DNA from: JAHTBL01 sp038532735
GTDB lineage: Bacteria; Pseudomonadota; Alphaproteobacteria; Rhodobacterales; Rhodobacteraceae
Reading direction: 5' to 3'
DNA length: 64,000 nt
Assembly (NCBI GenBank): GCA_038532735.1
Contig: JBCBAC010000010.1
Span: 15,728-79,727, forward strand
Below the pieces are notes generated by a model. The model was not told the DNA's origin and made no database searches. It saw only the letters and a program-made list of their open reading frames with translations. Shown here one piece after another: positions 1 through 7,330 of this stretch (positions within the stretch are counted from its first letter, which is position 1; each line of letters opens with the position of its first letter). The translations under genes were made by a program, and so were the position numbers.

Positions 1-358
1 TGATGGCTTCAGGATTTTTAAGAGATTGAAATGCCGTCGATGATGAAGGCCTATCTGCTGAGCCTTGTCTACGAAGAAGCGGCCAGATCATTCCAATACC
101 AAGATAGACAAGGTAAGCGGCCCCTCCCCATTTCACGACTGTGAACAGCGTCGCGCTGGCGACAATCAAAGCGCCGACGCCCAAAGCCGAAAGCGTGAAG
201 AAAACCGCGTTTGTCGCTAGAATGCCAAGTGTCGCCATGAAGCCGGACCGAAACCCGCTGCGCATCGAGAGGCTCATGACCAAAAGGACAGCCGGGCCGG
301 GTGTCAGGGAAAGAATGAACTCTGTCACGGCAAAGAAGGCGAGAGCGCTCAGGTCCAT
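1..358 (-). CDS. LysE/RhtB-family exporter, C-terminus outside window
   Basis: The N-terminal 119 codons read MDLSALAFFAVTEFILSLTP followed by GPAVLLVMSLSMRSGF. The SLTPGPA segment in the first membrane span is the hallmark of LysE/RhtB/CadD-type amino-acid and metabolite exporters. Two to three hydrophobic spans are visible, and the reading frame leaves the window at an NPEA motif, where family members usually have NPKA. The ATG at 358 overlaps the end of the upstream DUF2867 gene by 10 bases, so it is probably translated from the same mRNA. It is the last visible gene of a tightly packed minus-strand operon. The substrate cannot be told; export of a product of the neighbouring small monooxygenases is only a guess. 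Confidence 0.8.
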   Translation of the reverse strand, partial: MDLSALAFFAVTEFILSLTPGPAVLLVMSLSMRSGFRSGFMATLGILATNAVFFTLSALGVGALIVASATLFTVVKWGGAAYLVYLGIGMIWPLLRRQGSADRPSSSTAFQSLKNPEAI

Positions 359-846
359 CTGGTTTCCTTCTCTGGCTTACTCTTTCGAGTGGCCACTGCC
401 ACTCGCCGAAGTGCATCGCGCGCGATCAGGATGTGAAATGGCATGATCGCATTGAGATACAGGCGGCCACCAAGGTTATGCACATGCACCCAAGTCGCGA
501 GCGAGACGCACCCCTCTTTGGCGATGACCGACACCCGGAAATCGAGATGTTTATCATTGAAACCTGCGATCAGTTCATGGTCCGTCTCGCTCTCCACCGG
601 AAACGGTCCGACCTTGTCGACTGCCTCTGGACCATCTTGTGAAAGCCCGAAAGGAGCGACGATGATCCCTCGTATCTGAAGCAGTCCCCGTGCCCATTTT
701 GGAAACTCTGTGATGATTTCCGCTGCGATACGCGGCGTGGTCACGGCACGCACTGCAAAACAGTCTAGAAAATCCTGTGATGTAACACGTGACCAAAGCA
801 CACTGTCGGACGGGAGCGCTGCCGATCTTACCGCTATGGCTTTCAT
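349..846 (-). CDS. DUF2867-family protein
   Basis: This is a 165-residue protein starting MKAIAVRSAALPSDSVLWSR. The C-terminal half (FNDKHLDFRVSVI, then VHVHNLGGRLYLNAIMPFH) fits the DUF2867 family, a START-like fold of unknown function often found beside small oxidoreductases. I chose the ATG at 846 because it overlaps the stop of the upstream gene as ATGA (843-846), the pattern used throughout this operon. No signal peptide or membrane span is visible, so it is probably cytoplasmic. The family assignment comes from recalled sequence pattern; the function is unknown. Confidence 0.75.
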   Translation of the reverse strand: MKAIAVRSAALPSDSVLWSRVTSQDFLDCFAVRAVTTPRIAAEIITEFPKWARGLLQIRGIIVAPFGLSQDGPEAVDKVGPFPVESETDHELIAGFNDKHLDFRVSVIAKEGCVSLATWVHVHNLGGRLYLNAIMPFHILIARDALRRVAVATRKSKPEKETRWT

Positions 847-1244
847 TGGCTCTGCTCCTCTGCTTGCGGGAAAACTCTGGCCGTCCACAGCAAAGCGGCA
901 AGCAAAATCTCAAACGTAACCGCAATCAAGATACCTGACCCAACTCTGTCGCGTAGCCACTCGACGATGCCGACACTTGCCAGCGCGACAAGCAAAATGA
1001 TAATGGCTTCGTCAATCCTGTCACGCGTGGCACTTCGCGGATGCGCAGCAGTGAAAATGACCAGATACGCAAGCCCGACAAAAAGCGTTCCCGCGCGTCT
1101 CGCAATGACATCGGCACTGACCACACTCTCCAGACCGAGGATTGCAAAGACAATCTGTGGCGTGAAGAGGAGACCAGCGCTGAGGATCAAAAACGCAACA
1201 CCGCAAAGCCACGATACTCTGAAATGAGAGATGTTCAGTCTCAT
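843..1244 (-). CDS. Small four-span membrane protein, unknown function
   Basis: This 133-residue protein begins MRLNISHFRVSWLCGVAFLI. Four hydrophobic stretches are visible, separated by short charged loops (ARRAG, HPRSATRDRIDE, LRDRVG). The start at 1244 shares a TAATG overlap with the stop of the preceding gene, and its own stop overlaps the DUF2867 start (ATGA), so it is an integral part of the operon. The general shape resembles small DUF4345-like integral membrane proteins, but I cannot assign a family with confidence. The C-terminus (PQAEEQSQ) is hydrophilic. Confidence 0.7.
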   Translation of the reverse strand: MRLNISHFRVSWLCGVAFLILSAGLLFTPQIVFAILGLESVVSADVIARRAGTLFVGLAYLVIFTAAHPRSATRDRIDEAIIILLVALASVGIVEWLRDRVGSGILIAVTFEILLAALLWTARVFPQAEEQSQ

Positions 1245-1618
1245 TAGGTCGAACCGTGAAGAGCCGCATAGAGCAAGCCACCGATTGGGAAGAAAAACAG
1301 CCAAGACAGATGACGACCACGGCCAGCGATGAGAGCGACCAGACCGCTCATCGTAAAGATGCCAGCCGCGCCCACCAGGAAGCCTTCAACAAAACAGTCC
1401 GGTTGCGCATGCAAGAAGATGAGCAACCCCGCGATTGCGACCCAGAATAAAGACAGAAAGTGCCATCCAAATTGTAAGGTTAGAACGGTGTTCCTGCGGC
1501 TACCAAGGATGATAGGCAGGTCATCCCGACGACAGATAGGATTGATCAGATTGATGCCTCCCAAGACTGAGTGCATCAGAGAAACGGCGACAAGAAGGAC
1601 GGCAGCTGTGATCAGCAT
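1244..1618 (-). CDS. Small membrane protein with conserved HS, GWH and GR motifs
   Basis: This 124-residue integral membrane protein begins MLITAAVLLVAVSLMHSVLG. Four likely spans are present. Polar residues that stand out inside or next to them are the HS in span 1, a Cys-Arg-Arg-Asp loop, the RNT..TLQFGWH segment before span 2, and GRGRHLSW before span 4. The gene starts one base after the natural end of the interrupted DUF3995 gene and stops in a TAATG overlap with the next gene. The function is unknown. The conserved-looking histidines could bind haem or metal, but this is inference only. Confidence 0.7.
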   Translation of the reverse strand: MLITAAVLLVAVSLMHSVLGGINLINPICRRDDLPIILGSRRNTVLTLQFGWHFLSLFWVAIAGLLIFLHAQPDCFVEGFLVGAAGIFTMSGLVALIAGRGRHLSWLFFFPIGGLLYAALHGST

Positions 1619-1619
1619 A

Positions 1620-2066
1620 TCAGATCTCCTGTGACAAAAGCAGAATTGCAGCACATATGAGCGCCAGCGAGATGATCAGCGGGCTGAAGTAACGGCGGTT
1701 GTAGGTGCGAAAGGGTTCGTGCGCATTGGCTCGCACAAGATCAATATAGCCAAGAGCCCCTCAGATCAGGAAGACGGAGGTCTCTGCGACCATCAACCAG
1801 AAAATGGCAGCCTGTCCAAACGGGCTTGGCAGCACACCGGTTTGCAAGAGAGGCAGCAGGCCCGCAATCCAGATCGCGCCAGCAGCGATCACAGTGACAA
1901 AAAACTTCGCTACAGCTCCGATGTTGTGATCAAGCGAAGGGCCACCCACGGAAATCGCGAGTTCATGCTCAGTCTTGAATGGCCAAGGATTTCCAAAGGC
2001 CCAAACAAGGTGCAAGCCAGCAATGGGCCAAAGGATTGCAGCGATGATCAATGCCAGCAGGGTCAT
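1620..2066 (-). pseudogene. DUF3995-family membrane protein interrupted by in-frame TGA
   Basis: The start MTLLALIIAAILWPIAGLHL with VWAFGNPWPF matches DUF3995 small membrane proteins. Reading stops at TGA 1761-1763 after VAETSVFLI. The same frame then continues with GALGYIDLVRANAHEPF and YNRRYFSPLIISLAL for 46 more codons to TGA 1620-1622. The tail with YNRRYFSP is what the family normally has at its C-terminus, so the intact gene would encode 148 residues. The downstream gene begins one base after this second stop, matching the tight spacing of the operon. A single C-to-T change in a CGA arginine codon would explain the break. It could be a genuine loss, a sequencing error, or a stop that is read through. 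Confidence 0.75.
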
Positions 2067-2536
2067 GCCGGGCCCCTCGTTTTCTTGACTTGTGTAGGGG
2101 TGTCGAAGCGACGCGGATGCCCACAACAATGCATGAGCCGCGCCCACGCAGCGCAGGGCGGCATTACCCAACCAGCGGCGGCCTCAATCATTTGGTGGAT
2201 TTGCGAGCAGGTGCCAGTCGGAACGGCTTGAAGTTTGTATCTCACGACCAATAGAACGAGATCGCTTTGGCTTGAGGCAAAACACATCTGCTCGTCGTCA
2301 CGTTGCAGTACCTGCATGCGGTGAAGCTGATGAGTTAATCCATCAAGGAGTGACGCGTACGCGTCGCGCGCTTGGCCTTCGTAAATCCGCTCAAATAGAA
2401 ATTGACAAATAGCCAAGAGGACCACCGTCGCTCTTTTCAAATGGTCGAGCTTCGTCCCCACATCCCAAAGCTGGCGTGCAAGAAACGCATTTTGGTGGCT
2501 GAGTTCGATCTCGTGCGACACGCAATCAAACCTCAA
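2063..2536 (-). CDS. Hypothetical 157-residue protein
   Basis: I do not recognise this protein. It begins MRFDCVSHEIELSHQNAFLA and is mainly helical in appearance, rich in Gln, His and Leu, with six cysteines overall. The C-terminal part (WARLMHCCGHPRRFDTPTQV) is basic and contains a CCGH motif. Its start lies inside the last codons of the Tat-type ABM gene and its stop overlaps the DUF3995 start (ATGA, 2063-2066), which supports real translation. No signal peptide is apparent. The composition is less typical of a well-conserved enzyme than its neighbours, so the confidence is moderate. Confidence 0.55.
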   Translation of the reverse strand: MRFDCVSHEIELSHQNAFLARQLWDVGTKLDHLKRATVVLLAICQFLFERIYEGQARDAYASLLDGLTHQLHRMQVLQRDDEQMCFASSQSDLVLLVVRYKLQAVPTGTCSQIHQMIEAAAGWVMPPCAAWARLMHCCGHPRRFDTPTQVKKTRGPA

Positions 2537-2858
2537 GTCTTCTAAGTGCAGGCGCTGGAGCTTTTTCCAGGACCCAAAACCGCATAGAGGCGTTCACTGA
2601 GACCCAGGTTTCAAAGATTGTGAAGCGACCATCACTTGCTGCAAAAGCATCCGCCTTCATACACCCTGGGGCACGCCGCAGGTGTTCGATCAGCTCTCCC
2701 GCCTTTTCAGCGGATGAAACATGCGTCACTCGCAGGACGGGTTCAGTTTCTCGGCCAAGGGCTTTCGCTGGCCAAGCCCTGAGCTGCGACACAAGTCCCA
2801 AAGCAGGAACCGCCGCGACAACGGTGCGCCGCGTTAAAGCTGTAACATCACCCATCAC
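2526..2858 (-). CDS. ABM-like monooxygenase domain protein with twin-arginine-type leader
   Basis: This 110-residue protein starts MMGDVTALTRRTVVAAVPAL. The TRRTVVAAVPALGL stretch looks like a short Tat signal, with likely cleavage near AWPAKA. The remainder carries an antibiotic-biosynthesis-monooxygenase-like fold: HVSSAEKAGELIEHLRRAPG, then DGRFTIFETWVS and SMRFWVLEKAP. ABM proteins are dimeric ferredoxin-like folds that oxidise quinols or other aromatics without a metal. The start at 2858 overlaps the stop of the upstream ABM gene (ATGA); an alternative ATG follows at 2855. A Tat leader on such a small cofactor-free protein would be unusual; the leader could instead be a cytoplasmic N-terminal helix. 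Confidence 0.6.
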   Translation of the reverse strand: MMGDVTALTRRTVVAAVPALGLVSQLRAWPAKALGRETEPVLRVTHVSSAEKAGELIEHLRRAPGCMKADAFAASDGRFTIFETWVSVNASMRFWVLEKAPAPALRRLEV

Positions 2859-3145
2859 ATCACCATCCGATCATAGTAGGTGACCTTTGGAGGTCCTGCC
2901 ATGAACCACAGAAGTGCCGCCATGACCCCGCGTTCTTCAATGAATGCAAGGTAGGCTTGATGGTGTTCACGGCTCAGCCACTCTTCGTGGATCAGAAAAG
3001 CGCGCGTGTCTGGATCGTAGTAGAGCGTGACACTCAACGCGCCGGCAAAGCCACGGACGTTGGGTAGGTTCTCATCCAGAAAAGCCGACAGCGCTTCGAA
3101 AGCGTCCTCTTGCACTGTCATCTCCAGCGTCACCCAGATCGTCAT
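2855..3145 (-). CDS. Putative quinol monooxygenase (ABM domain)
   Basis: This 96-residue protein starts MTIWVTLEMTVQEDAFEALS. The pattern of a beta strand, a helix (AFLDENLPNVRGFAGALSVT), DPDTRAFLIHEEWLSREHHQ and the closing PPKVTYYDR is the classic ABM/YgiN layout at the usual length. The EEW motif, where the Trp packs on the substrate pocket, is typical. It heads the operon: a purine-rich ribosome site (GAAGGAGACAAAAC) lies just before the ATG, and the 106-base gap to the AraC gene could hold the promoter. The likely role is small aromatic or quinone oxidation in the cytoplasm; the substrate is unknown. Confidence 0.8.
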   Translation of the reverse strand: MTIWVTLEMTVQEDAFEALSAFLDENLPNVRGFAGALSVTLYYDPDTRAFLIHEEWLSREHHQAYLAFIEERGVMAALLWFMAGPPKVTYYDRMVM

Positions 3146-3251
3146 GTTTTGTCTCCTTCATTTATCTGGAGACAGCTTCGTGTGTTGCGGACGCTCGGGA
3201 TAGAAAGCACAAATCAGAAATCGGGATTTTGTGTCAGTTTCAATCCATCAT

Positions 3252-4151
3252 TCACGCCAAATGCAAACGCCGCTGCTTTGGCGTTTCGTTGAACAGGCTT
3301 TTGTATGCTTTGATGAAATGGGACGTGTCTGAAAAACCCGCCGCTATTGCAATATCCGCAATCGTATCTTCGGTGTTAACCACCTTGTCGTCGGCATGCT
3401 CGAGGCGAGCGCGCCGAAGCCAAACACTCGGCGGTTCCCCAAACTCCCTCTTAAAATCCCTTTGAAAGGCAGAAACAGACCGTCCGGAAAGTGTCGCATA
3501 GTCCGCAATCGACAAGTCTGCCAATGCATGCGCTCGCATGATCTGCTTGATGTTTCGGCGCGCACGATTGGCGTTTTCATGAACGAGGAAATTGTGAAGC
3601 TGCCCATCTGCGTCGTGCATGTGTAACAGCAAAAGCAGTTCGAGAAGCTTCGCTTTTACCAGCGTCGGTGGCGCACTCAGATCACCATACACTTTGGGAA
3701 GCGCATCAACATACGCGCGCAAAGAGGGCGATCCAGCAAAGATCGCAGTTTTGCTGGCTGGAGCAGCTGCTACTCTTCTTGCCGTCGCCGATAGATACTC
3801 GCCAATCACTGCATCGCTAAAAAAGAACAGGTAGGCTTCCAACGGGCCTTCGGCGTTTGAGAAATCAGAGATCATGTGATGATGCCGAGGCACCAGCAGC
3901 GTATCACCGGGTTGAACGGTCGTTTCTTCGCCATCCGCGTCAAAGAATGTCTCTGTCCCTCGTATGACATAGGCAAGACACGGTGCGTTCGAAAAGAACT
4001 CCGTGCCGAAGGCGGTTTGACGCAAGAGCTTATGAAAAGTCCCGGCACGCCCGCTTGTCATGACCGCCCGAGCACCAGCGAATTGGCGCAAACCTTCAGG
4101 GATTAGAAGGATATTACCGTTTGATGCTGTCACTGACGTTAGAGGAGCCAT
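3252..4151 (-). CDS. AraC-family transcriptional regulator
   Basis: This 299-residue regulator has a cupin-like ligand domain in roughly residues 15-150 (PCLAYVIRGTETFFDADGEE, then VQPGDTLLVPRHHHMISDF). The C-terminal third holds two helix-turn-helix units: ADLSIADYATLSGRSVSAFQ with RDFKREFG, and IADIAIAAGFSDTSHFIKAY. I chose the ATG at 4151 over the TTG at 4154. It sits directly upstream of the ABM operon on the same strand and divergent from the TetR gene, so it probably controls the operon and perhaps itself. The ligand is unknown. Confidence 0.88.
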   Translation of the reverse strand: MAPLTSVTASNGNILLIPEGLRQFAGARAVMTSGRAGTFHKLLRQTAFGTEFFSNAPCLAYVIRGTETFFDADGEETTVQPGDTLLVPRHHHMISDFSNAEGPLEAYLFFFSDAVIGEYLSATARRVAAAPASKTAIFAGSPSLRAYVDALPKVYGDLSAPPTLVKAKLLELLLLLHMHDADGQLHNFLVHENANRARRNIKQIMRAHALADLSIADYATLSGRSVSAFQRDFKREFGEPPSVWLRRARLEHADDKVVNTEDTIADIAIAAGFSDTSHFIKAYKSLFNETPKQRRLHLA

Positions 4152-4247
4152 CAATGAGGCCTCAGTAGCTTATTTGCCCAAACCGTAACTCATGTTATGT
4201 TTTGGAACAACTGGCGCTGTAGCGTCAGAAAAGCGCAGGCAAACCCC

Positions 4248-4799
4248 ATGGTAAAACGTTTCAAGAAGTCGGATTGGCTGGCCCTTGGCCTTGAGGAACT
4301 TGCGTCAAATGGGCCCGACGCGCTCCGCGTTAAAGAGTTGTGCGCGGCTGCCGGCAAGACCGTGGGCTCGTTTTATCATCACTTCGAAGATCAAGCTGCG
4401 TTCATCGACGCGCTTATGGAACACTGGCATAAGACGTTCACCCGGCCCGTGATAGACATGCTGGAACAAATCGACGATGCACAACAACGCGCCAAAGAGT
4501 TGTCTGGCCTCGCGACCAAGCTCGACCCCTCGATTGAAGTTGGCATCCGCCTTCTGGCTAATCAAAATGCGCAGGTTCAGCGGGTTGTCGAATGCATTGA
4601 TCACGAACGCATCGCCTACGTTACAAAACTGTATGCAGGGCGTTTCAATCTTGCAGAAGACGAAGCCGCCATGCTTGCCAAGCTAGAGTATGCTGCCTTT
4701 GTGGGGGCGCAACACGTATTCCAAAAACACTACTCAGAGCTGGGCCCACAACTTTCTGCGCTTTTGCAGTCTACGCTGGAAGCCAAGTTTTTAGTCTAA
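4248..4799 (+). CDS. TetR-family transcriptional regulator
   Basis: The N-terminal helix-turn-helix is clear: LRVKELCAAAGKTVGSFYHH followed by FEDQAAFIDALMEHW. This is the standard TetR recognition helix with the FYHHF signature. The remaining 120 residues are helical and would form the ligand pocket and dimer face. I chose MVKRFKKSDW at 4248 because the domain begins directly after it, giving 183 residues, the common size. It is transcribed away from the AraC gene, and the 96 bases between them (4152-4247) must hold both promoters. Confidence 0.85.
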   Translation: MVKRFKKSDWLALGLEELASNGPDALRVKELCAAAGKTVGSFYHHFEDQAAFIDALMEHWHKTFTRPVIDMLEQIDDAQQRAKELSGLATKLDPSIEVGIRLLANQNAQVQRVVECIDHERIAYVTKLYAGRFNLAEDEAAMLAKLEYAAFVGAQHVFQKHYSELGPQLSALLQSTLEAKFLV

Positions 4800-5135
4800 A
4801 GATGCTGGCCCGTCGCTGCCGGCAACGCGGTACACATACCAACCAGCCAACAAATTCTTCGCAACACTAACAATTCCGAAACCCGACAGATCCGTCACCA
4901 CATTGGTGAAAGGCATAGACACTAGAAATTGCCTTTTTAAGGCAAGACTGTCGCAAGAAGACCGGGCCGGGCGATTGTCATGCCAAAGTCTGCCGCACAA
5001 GCTAAGAGCAGACATATTATGGTGCGCCATCTTCGGGCGTCGGCTGGCAGAGCCGCGCACCAAACGCGGCCTGACAAATTTCCAGTTTTTTTGAATATGG
5101 TTCAAGCGCCTGTACGACATACTCAGGCCGCTGAG
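4800..5135. other. Intergenic, no supported gene
   Basis: These 336 bases lie between the convergent ends of the TetR gene and the 61-residue membrane protein. An open minus-strand frame exists through most of it, but its product is Arg/Ser-rich with no recognisable domain and no ribosome site. I see no RNA gene or clear terminator hairpin. Confidence 0.4.
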
Positions 5136-5321
5136 TTAAAAGCGATCCAGCAATCGGCTCAGGATGGGAACGATCAAGAGGCTCGTTGCAGGGACCATAA
5201 GGCCGGTAAGAACGAACGTCCGAGCGACCAAGGGCCATTGACCAATGAAACCCTCAAGAGCAAGCAGGAGCACCGTGATCGTGGGCCACGCGGCCACCCA
5301 AGTGATCATAACACTGCGCAT
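5136..5321 (-). CDS. Small two-span membrane protein (DUF2798-like)
   Basis: This 61-residue protein starts MRSVMITWVAAWPTITVLLL. There are two hydrophobic spans joined by EGFIGQWPLVARTF and a PILSRLLDRF end, the layout of DUF2798-type small membrane proteins (two spans, a W-P motif, a closing P.....L basic tail). The ATG at 5321 follows the aldo/keto reductase stop by a single base, so the two genes are almost certainly co-transcribed. The function is unknown. The assignment to DUF2798 rests on pattern only. Confidence 0.6.
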   Translation of the reverse strand: MRSVMITWVAAWPTITVLLLALEGFIGQWPLVARTFVLTGLMVPATSLLIVPILSRLLDRF

Positions 5322-5322
5322 A

Positions 5323-6117
5323 TCAGGCTCTAAATGCCGCTGCGTTGTCTTCCAAATGTGCAATTGTTGTCGTGCCAGGGATGACAAGGACGTTCGGCGC
5401 GCGCGCTAACAATGTGCGCAGCGCCTTGCCGGGATCGACTGCCGCGCCTTGTGCCATCGGGTTTGCACCCAAGGGTCCGTGTGGGACAAAGCCGATGCCC
5501 TGATCATTGAGCCAATCAATCATGTTTTCCAAATCGTCATCGCGTGTATCAGCGGGCGAGTAACGGTTCTGGACCGCAGCAATTGGCGCGATACGCAAAG
5601 CCTCCTCAACTTGTGAACGGGACACATTCGACAAACCAATCATGTCGATCTTCCCGGCTTGCCGCATCTCCTCAAGGGCAGCCACACTTTCGGAGATTAG
5701 GGTAACACCGTCTGGCGCATGCACATAGTAGAGGTCGATTTTATTTGTTCGAAGGGTGGCAAGGCTTTCCCGAAGATGTCGTTTCATAGTTTCAGCCGAT
5801 GTGTCCCGACTGATGCTTGTCGCTGTCTTCTCCACGCCACCTTTGGAGGCGATAAACATCTCGCCGTAGCTGCCTTCCTTATCCAAGAGAGCTTCCGCAA
5901 TGAGCTTTTCGTTTTCGTGAGGGCCATATGCGCGGGCGGTGTCAATATGGTGGATACCCAGATCGCGGGCACGTTGCAGAAGTTCAATGCCGGCCTGCCA
6001 ATCTGCGTAGGGTCCAAAATTGCGCGGTTGGGCCGTCAGACGCATGGCGCCGTATCCTATGCGATTTACAGTCCGCCCGTTCAGAAAAGTGAAGGTCGTA
6101 TTCAGATCGTTTGTCAT
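5323..6117 (-). CDS. Aldo/keto reductase
   Basis: This 264-residue NADPH-dependent oxidoreductase has the AKR tetrad: Asp and Tyr in HIDTARAYGPHENEKLIAEA, Lys in MFIASKGGVEK and His in DLYYVHAPDG. The C-terminus (NVLVIPGTTTIAHLEDN) provides the usual cofactor-binding loop. I start at MTNDLNTTFTFLNGRTVNRI (6117), because an AGGAAC site precedes it and upstream codons have no homology. At 264 residues it belongs to the short AKR subgroup. It is divergent from a LysR regulator, the arrangement of a regulator controlling an adjacent enzyme. The substrate is not predictable. Confidence 0.88.
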   Translation of the reverse strand: MTNDLNTTFTFLNGRTVNRIGYGAMRLTAQPRNFGPYADWQAGIELLQRARDLGIHHIDTARAYGPHENEKLIAEALLDKEGSYGEMFIASKGGVEKTATSISRDTSAETMKRHLRESLATLRTNKIDLYYVHAPDGVTLISESVAALEEMRQAGKIDMIGLSNVSRSQVEEALRIAPIAAVQNRYSPADTRDDDLENMIDWLNDQGIGFVPHGPLGANPMAQGAAVDPGKALRTLLARAPNVLVIPGTTTIAHLEDNAAAFRA

Positions 6118-6173
6118 GTCGTTGTTCCTTTCGTTTGTGTTGCAAGGAACATACCTACCGGGCCGCGCAACGG

Positions 6174-6199
6174 TAGTAGCATGAAAAGTAATACTGCTA
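6174..6199. promoter_or_regulatory. Inverted repeat, likely LysR operator
   Basis: TAGTAGCAT and ATACTGCTA are spaced by eight bases and are inverted repeats with two mismatches, of the T-N11-A kind that LysR regulators bind. The repeat sits in the 94-base gap between the divergent aldo/keto reductase and lysR genes, close to the lysR start. Confidence 0.4.
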
Positions 6200-6211
6200 T
6201 ACGATAGGCGT

Positions 6212-7111
6212 ATGAGCACTCGTTTTGACCGCCTCACCTTACTTGAGACTTTTGTTCGCATTGCGGAACGGCAATCGCTGTCCGGCGCGGCACGTGATCT
6301 TGGAACATCTCAGCCGTCAGTGTCCCGTCAACTTACCGCACTCGAAGATCGCCTCGACGTTGTTCTCGTGCGCCGCACAACACATGATGTGACACTAACG
6401 CCAGACGGTCTGACGCTGTTGTCGGATGCGCGCCGCATGATCGGAGAATGGGCGGCTATAGAGGATCGTCATAGCGAGGATAACGAACTGAAAGGCACGA
6501 TCCGCGTCATCGCACCGGTCGCACTTGGCCAAAGCCTCTTCATTGAGGCCGCGTCGCAGTTCATGAAGGATCACCCTAATATCACGATCGATTGGTGGTT
6601 GCGCGATGACACCATTCGCTTTGCTGAAGAAGGCTGCGATTGTTGGCTCAAGATCGGCCCGGTCCCTGATGAAACACTCGTTGTCCGCGAATTGGCCAGA
6701 GTAGAGCGCCTTGTCGTCGGGACACCGGACTTTATGATGCAACATGCGGGACTTGATCTGAACTCTATGCCTTGGCTGACGCTCGGTCCATTCGAAGGAA
6801 ACCGTATCGAGTTATTTGATCCGCGTGGGATCCAACAGACATTCTCTGTCACGCCAAAATTGGCGAGTGATAACATCTTCGCAGTCTACCAGGCGACACG
6901 GCATGGCGTTGGAGTATCCATCATGCCGCATTGGTTTGTTGCATCAGACCTGGAACTCGGAACGCTGATTGACGTGGCACCAAACCTTAGAGCTGGGCAG
7001 TTGCCCGTTAATCTCGCTCTGGCATCAGGAACGAGGCGACCGGCTCGGGTCGAACAGTTCTGTAATGCGCTCCAAGACTGGTGTGATGCACAATTCCTTA
7101 CCCGGACGTGA
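6212..7111 (+). CDS. LysR-family transcriptional regulator
   Basis: This 299-residue protein has a winged helix-turn-helix at the N-terminus (LLETFVRIAERQSLSGAARD, then LGTSQPSVSRQLTALEDRL). A periplasmic-binding-protein-like effector domain follows (GTIRVIAPVALGQSLFIEAA). The length and domain order are standard, of the group that acts on oxidoreductase genes. It faces away from the aldo/keto reductase and shares the inverted repeat at 6174-6199. The gene ends 219 bases before the 3' end of cmk, and that gap shows no recognisable gene. Confidence 0.9.
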   Translation: MSTRFDRLTLLETFVRIAERQSLSGAARDLGTSQPSVSRQLTALEDRLDVVLVRRTTHDVTLTPDGLTLLSDARRMIGEWAAIEDRHSEDNELKGTIRVIAPVALGQSLFIEAASQFMKDHPNITIDWWLRDDTIRFAEEGCDCWLKIGPVPDETLVVRELARVERLVVGTPDFMMQHAGLDLNSMPWLTLGPFEGNRIELFDPRGIQQTFSVTPKLASDNIFAVYQATRHGVGVSIMPHWFVASDLELGTLIDVAPNLRAGQLPVNLALASGTRRPARVEQFCNALQDWCDAQFLTRT

Positions 7112-7330
7112 AGCAGTCATTGCAGCTTAGAGATTAGCACCCGCAATGGGCGCAAAGACGATTTTGAAAGTGCTGTTGTGGGGGGCGTTACTTGACGCAA
7201 CCCGAAATCAAGAACAGCCCAAATCGAACAGGAGCAGCGCGCGCTCTCGGTGATGAAATCTCGCCGAGTTATTCGTTCCCCGCGGCTCCAAAGCAACGGC
7301 TTGAACCTACTTACAGATTGGAACCCGCTT

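Noticed and set aside
1761..1763. Selenocysteine coding at the in-frame TGA
   Set aside because: No selenocysteine is known in DUF3995 and I see no convincing SECIS hairpin immediately downstream; arginine CGA to TGA is simpler.
4791..5120. Minus-strand open frame of 109 codons in the TetR/DUF2798-like gap
   Set aside because: Product has no domain or ribosome site, overlaps the end of the TetR gene, and looks like translated non-coding sequence.
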